From assembly GCA_951813065.1 (NCBI GenBank), contig CATOTH010000009.1, forward strand, positions 310,001-374,000: DNA of 64,000 bases. Direction: 5' to 3'. Below are positions 16,598 to 25,865 of this stretch, piece by piece. Position 1 is the stretch's first letter. Every line of letters begins with the position of its first letter. A program made the translations under genes and the position numbers. This DNA is from an uncultured Bryobacterales bacterium (GTDB taxonomy: Bacteria > Acidobacteriota > Terriglobia > Bryobacterales > UBA6623). The notes under the pieces were generated by a model. The model had not been told where the DNA came from. It saw nothing but the letters and a program-made list of their open reading frames with translations, and did no database searches.

Positions 16598-17806
16598 TCA
16601 GGCAGCTTCCGCATACGGTTCTGGAGCGACGCACGGCCCAACGGCCCACGTTTGCGCTCCGGCGGCGATAACCCCGGCCGCCAAGATGTTGAGCGCGGCA
16701 TTGAGATCCCGATCCGCGACCAAGCCGCAGCTCACGCAGCGGTAGGTCTCCGACTTGCCCGGATGGTTCCGGGCGCCGCACCGACTGCACTGCTGCGACG
16801 TGTATTGCGGGTTCACTGCTACGAACTCTCGACCGGCCCACTCTGCCTTGTACCTGAGTTGCGAAAATAGAAGTGACCAATTCTGCGCTAAGACCTCCCG
16901 GTTGAGCCCGGCCTTGGCCTTCACATTCGAGCCCGGTTCCGCCGCCGTTCCCTTCCCCGACCGAGTCATGTTCTTGGTCCGCAGCTTTTCGACTGCGATC
17001 AGCCCGTGCTGGCGGATGATCTCGGTCGTGGCCCGGTGACAGGCGTTGCGTTCCCGCACGTACTCCTTGCGCGCATGCAGCGCCAAGGCTGCCCGGCGCT
17101 TGCCACGGTTGCGGCTGCCCTGACGGCAGCGCGCGAGCGCCCGCTGCAACTTGCGCTGCCGCTTGCGATTGCGCCGAGCGCGCGCGTAGCGCGTGCCGTC
17201 CGAGCAGGTCATGCGCTTGCGGACGCCCAGGTCGATGCCCACCGCCGTGACCGACGCTGGCAGCGCTTGCCGTTCGACCTCGTACACCAGCGACGCTTCC
17301 CACTTGCGGCCGCGCTTGGTCAGCCGCACCGCCTTCAGCGGCGCGTCCAGCGGCAGGCTCCGCCCGCTGTAGGCCCGCAGGCGCGGAAACCCCTTCACGC
17401 GAATCAGGTAGTGCCCGTTCTGGCAGCGCACCATGCCGTTGTGCGGACCGGCCACGTCGATCGTCACACACCGGCGGATGGAGCGGAATCTGGGAAAGCC
17501 GGGCGCCTCGCCCGCCTGCACGCGCCGAAAGAACGCCTGGAAGGCGTGGTCCAGCCGCCGCAGCATGCCGCGGCTGGCCCCGAGCGCAAGCTCTCCCAAG
17601 CCGCACTCGTTGGCTGCACGCAGTTGCGTCAGCCATTTGCACTGGTCGTAGAAGCTGAGCGACTCCTGGCGTTGCTCGTAGGCCAGCTTGCGGCGCTCCA
17701 AGGCCTGGTTGTAGAGCCAATTCAAGCGTCCTAGGAGCGACTCCATCATGGCGTACCCGGCCGGGCTTAACTTCAGCCGAACCAAGTATGCAGCCGGGGC
17801 TGTCAT
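16598..17806 (-). CDS. tnpB: TnpB (IS200/IS605 OrfB-like) RNA-guided nuclease
   Basis: This 402-residue protein is full length for TnpB. The N-terminal segment (GRLNWLYNQALERRK) matches the OrfB helix-turn-helix region. The RuvC residues look intact: D192 in GIDLGVRK, E273 in IAVEKLRTKNM, and an aspartate at 365 or 367 in VADRDLNAALNI. A zinc ribbon is formed by C340, C343, C357 and C360. Family members cut DNA guided by an RNA from the element right end. No TnpA is adjacent, so the unit is solitary and would need help to move. The guide RNA is expected to overlap the gene end and continue below 16598. Confidence 0.92.
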   Translation of the reverse strand: MTAPAAYLVRLKLSPAGYAMMESLLGRLNWLYNQALERRKLAYEQRQESLSFYDQCKWLTQLRAANECGLGELALGASRGMLRRLDHAFQAFFRRVQAGEAPGFPRFRSIRRCVTIDVAGPHNGMVRCQNGHYLIRVKGFPRLRAYSGRSLPLDAPLKAVRLTKRGRKWEASLVYEVERQALPASVTAVGIDLGVRKRMTCSDGTRYARARRNRKRQRKLQRALARCRQGSRNRGKRRAALALHARKEYVRERNACHRATTEIIRQHGLIAVEKLRTKNMTRSGKGTAAEPGSNVKAKAGLNREVLAQNWSLLFSQLRYKAEWAGREFVAVNPQYTSQQCSRCGARNHPGKSETYRCVSCGLVADRDLNAALNILAAGVIAAGAQTWAVGPCVAPEPYAEAA

Positions 17807-17825
17807 TTACGATTGTCCTACTTTG

Positions 17826-17854
17826 ATTCTATCATATTCGCCTTCCACTCACAA
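17826..17854 (-). promoter_or_regulatory. Candidate tnpB promoter
   Basis: On the minus strand TTGTGA (4 of 6) is followed by 17 bases and TAGAAT (5 of 6). It ends 19 bases before ATG 17806, so the mRNA leader would be very short. Confidence 0.4.
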
Positions 17855-18171
17855 ATAGGACATAGGATCCCTCACACGATTTCGGCACTCCCATCTGTAA
17901 TTCCCTTGTGATTCGCATCGCACCGGTTTCCTGAGGGCTTGAAGCAATCCTGGCGATTGAGCCGGGTAGCGGGTCGTTTCGTGCCGCGGCGCGCCAGCAG
18001 CGTTCTCCTGGTCTGCACCGTTCCATTATCTTGTCGGCAAGGATCGAGGTGCTTGCTGCAACAATCGGAATTGCCAATGGGAGCGCAGACTTGTGGTATA
18101 GCGAGTCTCGCGTCGCTTCCGCACGCCGGAATACCTGTCGCGGCTGAACCTGTCCCCCCGATCGCGGAATA
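17855..18171. other. Intergenic region upstream of the sulfatase gene
   Basis: No supported gene or terminator was found. The left end of the TnpB element should lie in or near its start but could not be fixed, because no hairpin pair was recognised. Confidence 0.35.
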
Positions 18172-19596
18172 ATGATGGCCATGCCCACCTTGACTTCGCG
18201 TCGCGAATTCGGGGCGTTGCTCGCCGCCAACGCCCTGTCCTGTGCCCGATCCGAGCCGCCTCTAAACGTCCTGTTCATCGCTTCTGATGACCTCACGTCG
18301 ACGCTCGGATGTTACGGCCATCCAGTGGTCAAGTCCCCGCACATCGATCGCTTGGCTGCACAAGGTGTGCGCTTTGACAACGCGTACTGCCAGTTTCCGT
18401 TCTGCGGGCCCAGCCGGGCCTCGCTCATGACCGGCTTGCGTCCCGATACCACGGGCGTTGTGACCAACCGCAACGTCGACTTCCGCAAGCAACACCCTGA
18501 CGCGGTGACGCTTCCGCAGCTGTTCAAGAACAACGGCTGGCGATCGATGCGTGTGGGCAAGATGTTCCACATGGGTGTTCCCGGGGGTGTCGGCACGATG
18601 ACTCACCAAGACCCGCCGTCATGGGATGTTTCCATCAGCCCGCCGGGAGACGAGCATGAGAGCGTAGGGGTTGGCGGCGATCCGAATCCCGACTTGCGTC
18701 ACGGCCTCAAGATGCAATGGGTGCAAACGGCTGACGCGACTGGCCAGGCCGACAGCGCGGCCGCCGACACGGCGATCGACCTGCTCCACGAGTCAGCCGA
18801 CGGGCCGTTCTTCCTGGGCCTCGGTTTCGTGCGGCCGCACACGCCGTTTGTCGCCCCGTCCAACTTTTTTGACATGTATCCGCTGGAGGAAATCGAACTG
18901 GTCCAGAACCCGATGGACGACCTGGACGACATTCCCGCGCCAGCCAAGAACCTTCGACCGTTCCTGTGGCACCAAATGGGGATGAGTGAAGAGAACCAGC
19001 GCATTTCGTTGCGCGGCTACTACGCGTCGATCTCGTTCATGGACCAGCAGGTCGGAAGAGTGCTTGATGAACTTGACCGTCTCGGTGTGGCCGATCGCAC
19101 GATCGTCGTGTTTTTTGGGGATCATGGCTGGCACCTGGGTGAGCACACGCATTGGCAGAAGATGAGCTTGATGGAGGAGTCGGTTAGCGCGCCGCTCATC
19201 ATTTCCGCTCCGGGCATGCGAGGTGCTGGACGCTCGTCGAAGGCGCTGGTGGAGTTTGTTGACTTCTACCCAACGCTGGCCGACTTGTGTGGGCTCGAGC
19301 CACCCTCGAATCTGGAGGGAGTCAGCCTGGCGCCCGTTCTCGACGAGCCGTCTCGATCGATCAAGGACGCGGCGTTCTCGCAGGTCCAGTGGGAGGACCG
19401 CATCTACGGCCGAACTGTTCGAACCGATCGGTATCGCTACATTCGATGGGAAGGCGATGGTGGCGGTGAGGAACTCTACGACCACTCAAATGACCCGAGG
19501 GAGTTCACAAACTTGGCACTGGATCCCCAACACTCCGGGGTCCTTGCGAGCATGCGGGCTAGGCTCGAACGGGGACCAATGAGTCCGACGGCCTAG
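18172..19596 (+). CDS. Tat-exported sulfatase, iduronate-2-sulfatase-like
   Basis: This 474-residue protein starts with three ATGs (18172, 18175, 18181), the last giving the neatest leader (TSRREFGALLAAN). The catalytic signature C78-GPSR-ASLMTG would be matured to formylglycine. D39 and D40 (FIASDD) and GDHGWHLGEHTHW supply metal and active-site positions. The pattern YCQFPFCGPSR and FFLGLGFVRPHTPFVAP resemble iduronate-2-sulfatase-type S1 enzymes. It probably removes sulfate esters from carbohydrates in the periplasm. No formylglycine-generating enzyme was seen in the window. Confidence 0.9.
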   Translation: MMAMPTLTSRREFGALLAANALSCARSEPPLNVLFIASDDLTSTLGCYGHPVVKSPHIDRLAAQGVRFDNAYCQFPFCGPSRASLMTGLRPDTTGVVTNRNVDFRKQHPDAVTLPQLFKNNGWRSMRVGKMFHMGVPGGVGTMTHQDPPSWDVSISPPGDEHESVGVGGDPNPDLRHGLKMQWVQTADATGQADSAAADTAIDLLHESADGPFFLGLGFVRPHTPFVAPSNFFDMYPLEEIELVQNPMDDLDDIPAPAKNLRPFLWHQMGMSEENQRISLRGYYASISFMDQQVGRVLDELDRLGVADRTIVVFFGDHGWHLGEHTHWQKMSLMEESVSAPLIISAPGMRGAGRSSKALVEFVDFYPTLADLCGLEPPSNLEGVSLAPVLDEPSRSIKDAAFSQVQWEDRIYGRTVRTDRYRYIRWEGDGGGEELYDHSNDPREFTNLALDPQHSGVLASMRARLERGPMSPTA

Positions 19597-19804
19597 CTCA
19601 AGTGATTCTGAGCACGGAATCTCCCACGCTGGGCTTGTAGGTCTCGGTCGAGACCGTCAGCCGCTTGCTCCCTCTCTCGGTCGCACCTGGTCGGTGACCA
19701 CGTTGGTGCTACCACCCTGTGCCGGACCACGAGCGCACTTCGTGCCCGCTTCCAGCAAACATCGTCGCCCCGAGGCCAGCCGGATGCCTGCTTGGGTGCG
19801 CGGG

Positions 19805-20746
19805 CTAAGCGTAGTGCAAGTAGAGGAATTCAGCCAAGGCGATGTCCTCGAGTGCCAGGCCCTGTGACTCGAAGAGTGTTATTTGATCGTCCGATTCTCG
19901 TCCGGGCCTTTGACCCGCAAGAATGTCGTGCAATTCGCAAGCCTCGTCCCAGCAGAACACCCCTTCATCGGCCGCGTGCGTAAGGTCGCCCGCCTCCATC
20001 AGCGCTTGCTCGAGCGAATCGACAGCGATCAGAGATGCCTGCTCGACAGATTGAGCATCAAGTTCGCGCCGCATGATGTGGTTGCTGCCGGCGGCGTTGA
20101 TATGCGTGCCTGGGCGCAAGAGCCGCCCAGGGAACACCGGTACTCGAGCATTTGTGACAGTCGTGACGATGTCTGCCCCCGCCATCGTCTCCTCTGGGGA
20201 AGCTGCGGGCACGATGTCCAATCCCAGCCGATCGCTCATGCGCCTGGCGAACGACTCGCACCGTTCCCGGCTGCGGCTATAGACGCGGACGGATGTCAGT
20301 TTGCGAGCGCACGAGACCGCTTCGAGCTGCGTTTCTGCCTGGAAGCCAGTGCCGAACATTGCCAAGCGGCTGGCGTCGTTGCGTGAGAGCTGACGAGTTG
20401 CAATTCCGCTCGCCGCTCCAGTGCGGATCTGGCCCAAGGTGTTGGCGTCGATCGACGCGAGCAATTCTGCCGTGTTGGAGTCGAAGAGCAGGACGACGAA
20501 ATTTGGCGCGCCCACTCTCGGGTTTGACGCATAGACCTTGATGCCGACGAGCCCGCTCTCGTTGTCTCCGGCGGCCATGTAGTGCAGCAGCGTGCGGCTT
20601 TCCATTGCGACGCGACGGCGGGGGTGGTTTACCGCCCGTTTTTCGGCCAGTCGCAGCAACGCTCGTTCGACGAGTTCCATGGCAGACCTCATGGAGACAA
20701 CGTCGCGGACTTGCTGCTCTGTGATTCGGAGGATCGCTCGGCCCAT
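19805..20746 (-). CDS. Ornithine cyclodeaminase / mu-crystallin family enzyme
   Basis: The start chosen is the ATG at 20746, giving 313 residues, close to the family length; an in-frame ATG at 20797 adds 17 residues without similarity. The NAD(P)-binding segment is LAMFGTGFQAETQLEAV, preceded by DANTLGQIRTGAASGIAT and followed by TTVTNARVPVFPG and NAAGSNHIMRRELDA. The family includes ornithine cyclodeaminase, ketimine reductases and alanine dehydrogenase-like enzymes, so the substrate is open. The protein appears cytosolic. It lies divergent from rpsU. Confidence 0.88.
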   Translation of the reverse strand: MGRAILRITEQQVRDVVSMRSAMELVERALLRLAEKRAVNHPRRRVAMESRTLLHYMAAGDNESGLVGIKVYASNPRVGAPNFVVLLFDSNTAELLASIDANTLGQIRTGAASGIATRQLSRNDASRLAMFGTGFQAETQLEAVSCARKLTSVRVYSRSRERCESFARRMSDRLGLDIVPAASPEETMAGADIVTTVTNARVPVFPGRLLRPGTHINAAGSNHIMRRELDAQSVEQASLIAVDSLEQALMEAGDLTHAADEGVFCWDEACELHDILAGQRPGRESDDQITLFESQGLALEDIALAEFLYLHYA

Positions 20747-20882
20747 CAAACGAGTATGCCAGTCGTGGTCGATTCGGGCGGTGCTCTGATTCAGCATGTA
20801 TGATGGTTCTTGGTGAGCGGGCGCCGGTCAGGTGTCTGCTTGTCTTGGCGAACCCATCCCGGACGGGAGGTGTTGTTCGTTC

Positions 20883-21080
20883 ATGGCAGAAGTTCACGTA
20901 ACAGAAGGCGAGCCCCTGGACATCGCCCTGCGCCGCTTCAAGCGCAAGGTCCAGCAGGAAGAGATCATCAAGGATGTCAAGCGGCACTCGTACTACATGA
21001 AGCCCGGCGAGAAGAAGCGCTTTAAGCAGGCGATCGCCCGCAAGAGGCTTCGCAAGCGGTCTCGAATGTCCCGCGACTGA
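20883..21080 (+). CDS. rpsU: 30S ribosomal protein S21
   Basis: This 65-residue basic protein begins MAEVHVTEGEPLDIALRRF and contains FKRKVQQEEIIKDVKRHSYY, the conserved S21 core, then a Lys/Arg-rich tail. A GGGAGG ribosome site precedes it. S21 sits near the 16S 3' end in the small subunit and helps initiation. It stands alone here rather than next to dnaG and rpoD. Confidence 0.95.
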   Translation: MAEVHVTEGEPLDIALRRFKRKVQQEEIIKDVKRHSYYMKPGEKKRFKQAIARKRLRKRSRMSRD

Positions 21081-21432
21081 CCCTTCGTTTGGTTGGCGTC
21101 AGTTGCACCTGCCGCCCGGTTCCATTCCGAGCCACCTGTCGGTCAAGCCGACCATCCGGGTATCTTCACAGGCCGCCGGAAACGCGAGTTTCCCATCGGC
21201 CCGGTCGCATGCGGGTCCGTCCAGCAATCGGTGCAGTCGAGAACTCTGGGGAGCATGCTTAACCCCTTCGGCTGGACCCGCGTGTGAGGCTTGGTGGCGC
21301 CCCTGTGCCATAGCAGCGATTCGAGGGCTGCCACTGCGACGAATCTTGCAGGGTTTTGCGAATCGCCGATGGCCCCAACTATAGTTGGCCATCGTTCCCA
21401 TAGGCCGCGAAACACTGCCTGAGCACGAGAGA
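21081..21432. other. Intergenic region between rpsU and the enolase-superfamily gene
   Basis: It holds a perfect 14-base palindrome, CCAACTATAGTTGG at 21375-21388, about 45 bases beyond the 3' end of the minus-strand gene. This could be an operator or a weak terminator stem. No gene was recognised. Confidence 0.4.
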
Positions 21433-22668
21433 CTACAAGGGAATGCCTTCGACATCCACCCATGGAACGCTATGGTCGCCGTCGACCGCCAGCGTCTCCC
21501 GCGGGGAGTCGATGTGGAAGATTGACCAAGGGCCTGGAATGAACGGAGAGCGATCGACGACAGATTCGTCGATCTCTACGCCAATGCCCGGCTTGTCCGG
21601 CATGATCAGATAACCGCTCTCGAGTCGCAATGGATCGGCCAAGATCTCGTCCGCCACGGGGAAGGGGTACATCCCTGGCTTACCGTGGTTGGAGTGAAGC
21701 GGGTATTCGAGCCACTCCACCACGCTCTCGTCCCAGCACACGCCAAGTTGCGCGGCCGCGATGACCTCGAGGAGCGTGCCCCAGCTATGGAAAGCGAATC
21801 GAATACCTTGTCGTTCGGTCGCCGCGAAGACCCGTTGTCCCATTGCAAATCCCCCCTGACAGCAGACATCCATCTGTACGAAATCGACACAGCCCGACTC
21901 GATCAAGTCGACGAATGAGCTCTCGTCAGGCTCGTGCTCTCCAGACGCCACCGTGACGGATCGATCCTTGCGGAGCGCCTTGTAGGCTGCATGGTCCTCG
22001 GGAGGCAGCGGCTCCTCGACCCAGTAGGGATTCAGCGGAGCGAGATCTCGGCAGAGTTGCTTGATCGTTCCTTGGGAATAGCTCCGATCTCCCATGCGCC
22101 ACCACGCGTGGCAGTCGAGCATGATGCCGAAATCTGGACCGGTTGCATTTCGGATTGCACTCGTGATCCGTAGATCGCCTTCCGGCCCGGCCGCGGGTCG
22201 CAGCTTGTACGCCGGAAAGCCCAGTTCCTGCACCGCTTGCGCCTCGGCCGCGTATCCTTCTGCCGGCATGTACATTCCTGCCGATCCGTAGCACTTGATA
22301 CGTTCGCGTCTGCGACCGCCAAGCAGCTCCGACATGGTCGCGCGCTCGGCTTTGGCCGCGACGTCGATCACTGCGACTTCGACCGCGTGATAGGTCTTTT
22401 GGGTCTCGAGGTTGGCGCGAAAGCCGAATTCCTGCCACCTCGCTGGGTCTCGCCCTTCCAGGAACGGTCCGATCGTGACCTCGATCTCGCGGGCAGCCCG
22501 AACGTGCGCGGGTCCCGGGGCGAATCCCGTGATTCCGGCGTCCGTAGAGACCCTGATCAGCATGGCGTCCCGCTTGAGCACGGTTCGCAATCCACCGTAG
22601 AACGGCAGTTGAATGGGATCCTCGAAGGGGCAGGACATCAGCAGTCCTTCTACCTTGGTAATTCTCAT
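21433..22668 (-). CDS. Mandelate racemase / muconate lactonizing enzyme family (enolase superfamily)
   Basis: This 411-residue protein starts at the ATG giving MRITKVEGLLMSCPF; an upstream ATG at 22710 adds 14 non-family residues. Metal ligands are D185 (LDCHAWW), E218 or E219 (WVEEPL) and E244 (ASGEHE). The general acid-base pair of the mandelate racemase subgroup is D267 and H294 (FAFHSWG). The usual second-strand K-x-K reads K155-L-R157, so the S-specific lysine is replaced by arginine. That favours acid-sugar dehydratase activity through the histidine over racemisation. It is probably cytosolic, in breakdown of an aldonic or uronic-type acid. The substrate is not predictable. Confidence 0.88.
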   Translation of the reverse strand: MRITKVEGLLMSCPFEDPIQLPFYGGLRTVLKRDAMLIRVSTDAGITGFAPGPAHVRAAREIEVTIGPFLEGRDPARWQEFGFRANLETQKTYHAVEVAVIDVAAKAERATMSELLGGRRRERIKCYGSAGMYMPAEGYAAEAQAVQELGFPAYKLRPAAGPEGDLRITSAIRNATGPDFGIMLDCHAWWRMGDRSYSQGTIKQLCRDLAPLNPYWVEEPLPPEDHAAYKALRKDRSVTVASGEHEPDESSFVDLIESGCVDFVQMDVCCQGGFAMGQRVFAATERQGIRFAFHSWGTLLEVIAAAQLGVCWDESVVEWLEYPLHSNHGKPGMYPFPVADEILADPLRLESGYLIMPDKPGIGVEIDESVVDRSPFIPGPWSIFHIDSPRETLAVDGDHSVPWVDVEGIPL

Positions 22669-23184
22669 GTTCGATTCAGTCGCGCAGTCTCGGTTTGCCG
22701 GCTGACACACGACAGCACCGTGAACTTAGCGTTGCGCCGTGGATTCAGCTTCGCAGCTTGGCGGCTCGGGTAGACGCCAAGAAAGTGCCGCTTGCACTGC
22801 AATCGCGCAGGGGAGACTGAGAGCTGCGACCCGTTTCACGACGTTAGCATGCGCGGCCGGGGAGACCCGTTCAGAACCCTCCGGCCAGCGTGACTGGGCG
22901 AGTGTTGTCCTCGAACGTTCATCAGGCCCAGCCTTGCCGGAGGGGTGAGCGTCGAGACGGAACTCAGGGAGAGCCCACGTTGAAGCGCCGCTAACAACGG
23001 AGTCCCAAGTCTGTTCCAAGCTAGAGATGTCCCACGGTGCCATCGGCCGGGATTCAAATTGCGGCAATCGATGTTTCGGGCTACGATAGGGAAGCAATAC
23101 GATGCAGGGTGTTCAGTCGTCTGCCCATGGCAGCGCTGTACTGGAGTGGGATGCCGGACGACGGGCCATGCGTTTCGGGATCAA
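22669..23184. other. Divergent intergenic region before the second cytochrome/DUF1501 pair
   Basis: The plus frame is open from 23059, but the 42 codons before ATG 23185 have no signal-like or domain-like character. No convincing promoter boxes, RNA gene or long palindrome were found. Confidence 0.4.
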
Positions 23185-25863
23185 ATGAACAAAAAGAAGC
23201 GGTTGAGAACGGTTCGTAGGGGCTTGCCAAGTCGAATTCTCCGGATTGGACTAATCTGCGCATTGGGATTGGCTTCATCGAGTGCCGCCAGTGCAGCGGA
23301 CACTCCGGAGGAACTGTTTCGCGCCACAATCCAGCCGGTCTTGAAACAGCAGTGCCTGGGTTGCCATGGCGAAGGGAATGTCTTCTCCGAGCTTGACCTA
23401 CGCACGCGTGAGGGTGCCGTGCAGGGCGGGCTGCGAGGCCCGGCGATCGTGAGCGGCTCGCCCGACGCCAGCTTGCTGGTATCGGCCATCGATCATGTTG
23501 GGCAGCTGGCGATGCCGCCAGGTGGGCCAGAGAAACAACTGCCCCGAGAAATCCGAGACGCATTTCGCACCTGGATCGAGGCAGGTGCGCCGTATGTTGA
23601 CGCCCGGGCGGCGGTGAACTGGGACTTCGAGGAAGCCGACCTATGGGCGTTCCGGCCGGTGAAACGAGTCAAGCCCCCTTCCGATGGGGTTGACACGTCT
23701 GGCGTCCAGACGCCTGTTGACAACTTTATCTTGGCGAAACTGGCGGAGAATGGACTCCAACCTGCTCCGAGAGCCGACAAGGAGACACTCATCCGGCGGT
23801 TGACGTTCGACCTGACCGGTCTGCCTCCGACTCCAGACGAGGTGCAGGCGTTCCTGGATGACGACTCCGAGAGGGCTTACAAGAAGCTGGTCGAGCGTTT
23901 GCTGGACTCCCCGCGCTATGGGGAGCGATGGGGGCGCCACTGGCTCGACGTAACGCGCTACGCCGACACGTCAGGCTACTCGAACGACTTCGAGCGGCCC
24001 AATGCATGGCGCTACAGGGACTATGTCATCAAGTCATTCAACAGCGACAAGCCTTACGACCGCTTTGTGCTCGAGCAGGTCGCCGGGGACGAGCTGTTTC
24101 CAGAGGATCCTGACGCCATTGTCGCGACGGGTTTTCTGCGGATGGGACCTTGGGAGCACACCGGCATGGCGGTCGCGGCCGTTACCAGGCAGCTGTTCCT
24201 TGACGATGTGACGCACCATGTCGGCCAGTCGTTCCTGGGACTGACGTTGGGCTGCGCTCGCTGCCACGACCACAAGTTCGACCCGATCCCGACCAAGGAC
24301 TACTACCGCATGCAAGCCGTGTTCTCGAAGACGGCTTTCGCGAGGCGTCCGCTGCCGTTCCTCCCCTCCGAGTCCACTGAAGGTTTCGATCAAGGCCGTA
24401 AGCCTTTCCAAACCCGGCTGGAAGAGCTGGAAAGGCGGATGCATGATCTTCACGAAGCGGCGCGCGAGCGGCTTGCGCGCGCAGAAGGACCCGAGGTCGC
24501 TGCCGCAGCCGGAAGCTCGATACTCCAGCGTCACATGGACAAGGAGCAGGCTGAACTCCTCAAGCTCCTGCGGAAGCGTGTGACGATGCACAGGCTGTCC
24601 GAGTTACGGTTCGAGCCCTTGGCCATGACCGTCAGCAACGGCCTCGTTCCGGGTTGGGAGACGGTTGCTTCGCGGAACAGCTATTTGAAACCCGAAGACT
24701 ACGTCACAGCGAAGACACATATTCTGGTTGGGGGTGACATTCAGGCACCAGCGGAGGAGGTTTCGCCCGGTGCGCTCGAAGCAGTGGCCCGCTATTCGGA
24801 CTTGCCGGCCCCGGAGATTCCGGACGAGCTCCGCGGTCGGCGAAGCGCGCTGGCCGAGTGGATAGCGGACCCTCGCAATCCATTGACCAGCCGGGTTCTG
24901 GTCAATCGAATCTGGCAGTACCATTTCGGCCGCGGCTTGGCCGCGAACGCGAACAACTTCGGGAAGATGGGCAAGAGGCCGTCGCATCCCGAGTTGTTGG
25001 ATTGGCTGGCAGCGTTTTTCGTCGACCAGGGCTGGAGCACGAAAGCGGTCCATCGGGTGATCCTGTACTCGGAGGCTTATCGCAGGGCCAGCAATCACCC
25101 GAACCGTGAGCTGGCAGACGAGGTGGATCCCGAGAATCTCTACCTGGCTCGATTCTCGCCTCGCCGGCTGGAAGCCGAAGAGCTTCGCGACTCCATGATG
25201 GCGGTTGCCGGCGAGCTGAGCGACCTGGTTGGCGGACCGGGGACGTATGCCCAGATCAATCTGGATGTGGCCCAGCAGCCGCGCCATGCGATGGGAACGC
25301 TTCGGCCGGTTTACGAAGCCGAGCCGACCCGGCAGAGACGCAACCGGCGATCGGTGTACAGCTTCCAGCAGCGCAGCCTGATTGACCCGATGATCGAGGT
25401 GTTCAACGGTGCGAATCCCGACCTAACGTGCGAACGTCGGGAATCGTCGACGGTGCCGACTCAGGCATTCGCCTTGCTCAATGCCGACCAGTCGCGTGAC
25501 ATGGCGCTCATCATGGCGCAGCGATTGCATGCCCTGCCCGGCAACAAACGCATCGAGAGCGCGTTTCGGCTAGCATTCGGGCGAGATCCCACAGACGAAG
25601 AGAGAGGCTGGACGGAGGAGTTTCTCACGGAGATGGCAGCGCATCACGTCGAGAATCCCGCCCCTCCCCGCCAGCTGCCGGCGGACATTGTCCACAACAT
25701 AACAAGCGAGTTGACCGGAGAACGCTTCGAATTCGTTCAGCCCGCCTATTCCGGCCCCTACGAGCACAACCCACATCCGAGTGAGGCATCCCCCGCGACT
25801 CGCGCATTGGCCGACTTGGCTCTCGCGCTGTTCAATGCAAACGAATTCGTGTACGTGTACTGA
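23185..25863 (+). CDS. Exported cytochrome-like DUF1549/DUF1553 protein
   Basis: This 892-residue protein has a basic N-terminus and signal peptide (LICALGLASSSAASAAD). The PSCyt1 module carries C57-LG-C60-H61, followed by LDLRTREGAVQGGLRGPAIV and MPPG. DUF1549 contains RRLTFDLTGLPPTPDEV, RYGERWGRHWLDVTRYADT and the second haem-type motif C357-AR-C360-H361 DHKFDPIP. A charged coiled-coil-like stretch (residues about 400-480) precedes DUF1553 (RVLVNRIWQYHFGRGL, TQAFALLNADQ). It is probably a periplasmic haem oxidoreductase. It sits 2 bases before its DUF1501 partner. Confidence 0.9.
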   Translation: MNKKKRLRTVRRGLPSRILRIGLICALGLASSSAASAADTPEELFRATIQPVLKQQCLGCHGEGNVFSELDLRTREGAVQGGLRGPAIVSGSPDASLLVSAIDHVGQLAMPPGGPEKQLPREIRDAFRTWIEAGAPYVDARAAVNWDFEEADLWAFRPVKRVKPPSDGVDTSGVQTPVDNFILAKLAENGLQPAPRADKETLIRRLTFDLTGLPPTPDEVQAFLDDDSERAYKKLVERLLDSPRYGERWGRHWLDVTRYADTSGYSNDFERPNAWRYRDYVIKSFNSDKPYDRFVLEQVAGDELFPEDPDAIVATGFLRMGPWEHTGMAVAAVTRQLFLDDVTHHVGQSFLGLTLGCARCHDHKFDPIPTKDYYRMQAVFSKTAFARRPLPFLPSESTEGFDQGRKPFQTRLEELERRMHDLHEAARERLARAEGPEVAAAAGSSILQRHMDKEQAELLKLLRKRVTMHRLSELRFEPLAMTVSNGLVPGWETVASRNSYLKPEDYVTAKTHILVGGDIQAPAEEVSPGALEAVARYSDLPAPEIPDELRGRRSALAEWIADPRNPLTSRVLVNRIWQYHFGRGLAANANNFGKMGKRPSHPELLDWLAAFFVDQGWSTKAVHRVILYSEAYRRASNHPNRELADEVDPENLYLARFSPRRLEAEELRDSMMAVAGELSDLVGGPGTYAQINLDVAQQPRHAMGTLRPVYEAEPTRQRRNRRSVYSFQQRSLIDPMIEVFNGANPDLTCERRESSTVPTQAFALLNADQSRDMALIMAQRLHALPGNKRIESAFRLAFGRDPTDEERGWTEEFLTEMAAHHVENPAPPRQLPADIVHNITSELTGERFEFVQPAYSGPYEHNPHPSEASPATRALADLALALFNANEFVYVY

Positions 25864-25865
25864 CC

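Noticed and set aside
16578-17720. 380-codon minus frame overlapping tnpB
   Set aside because: Out-of-frame shadow on the same strand, low-complexity Arg/Ala/Gly-rich; the tnpB frame has all catalytic residues.
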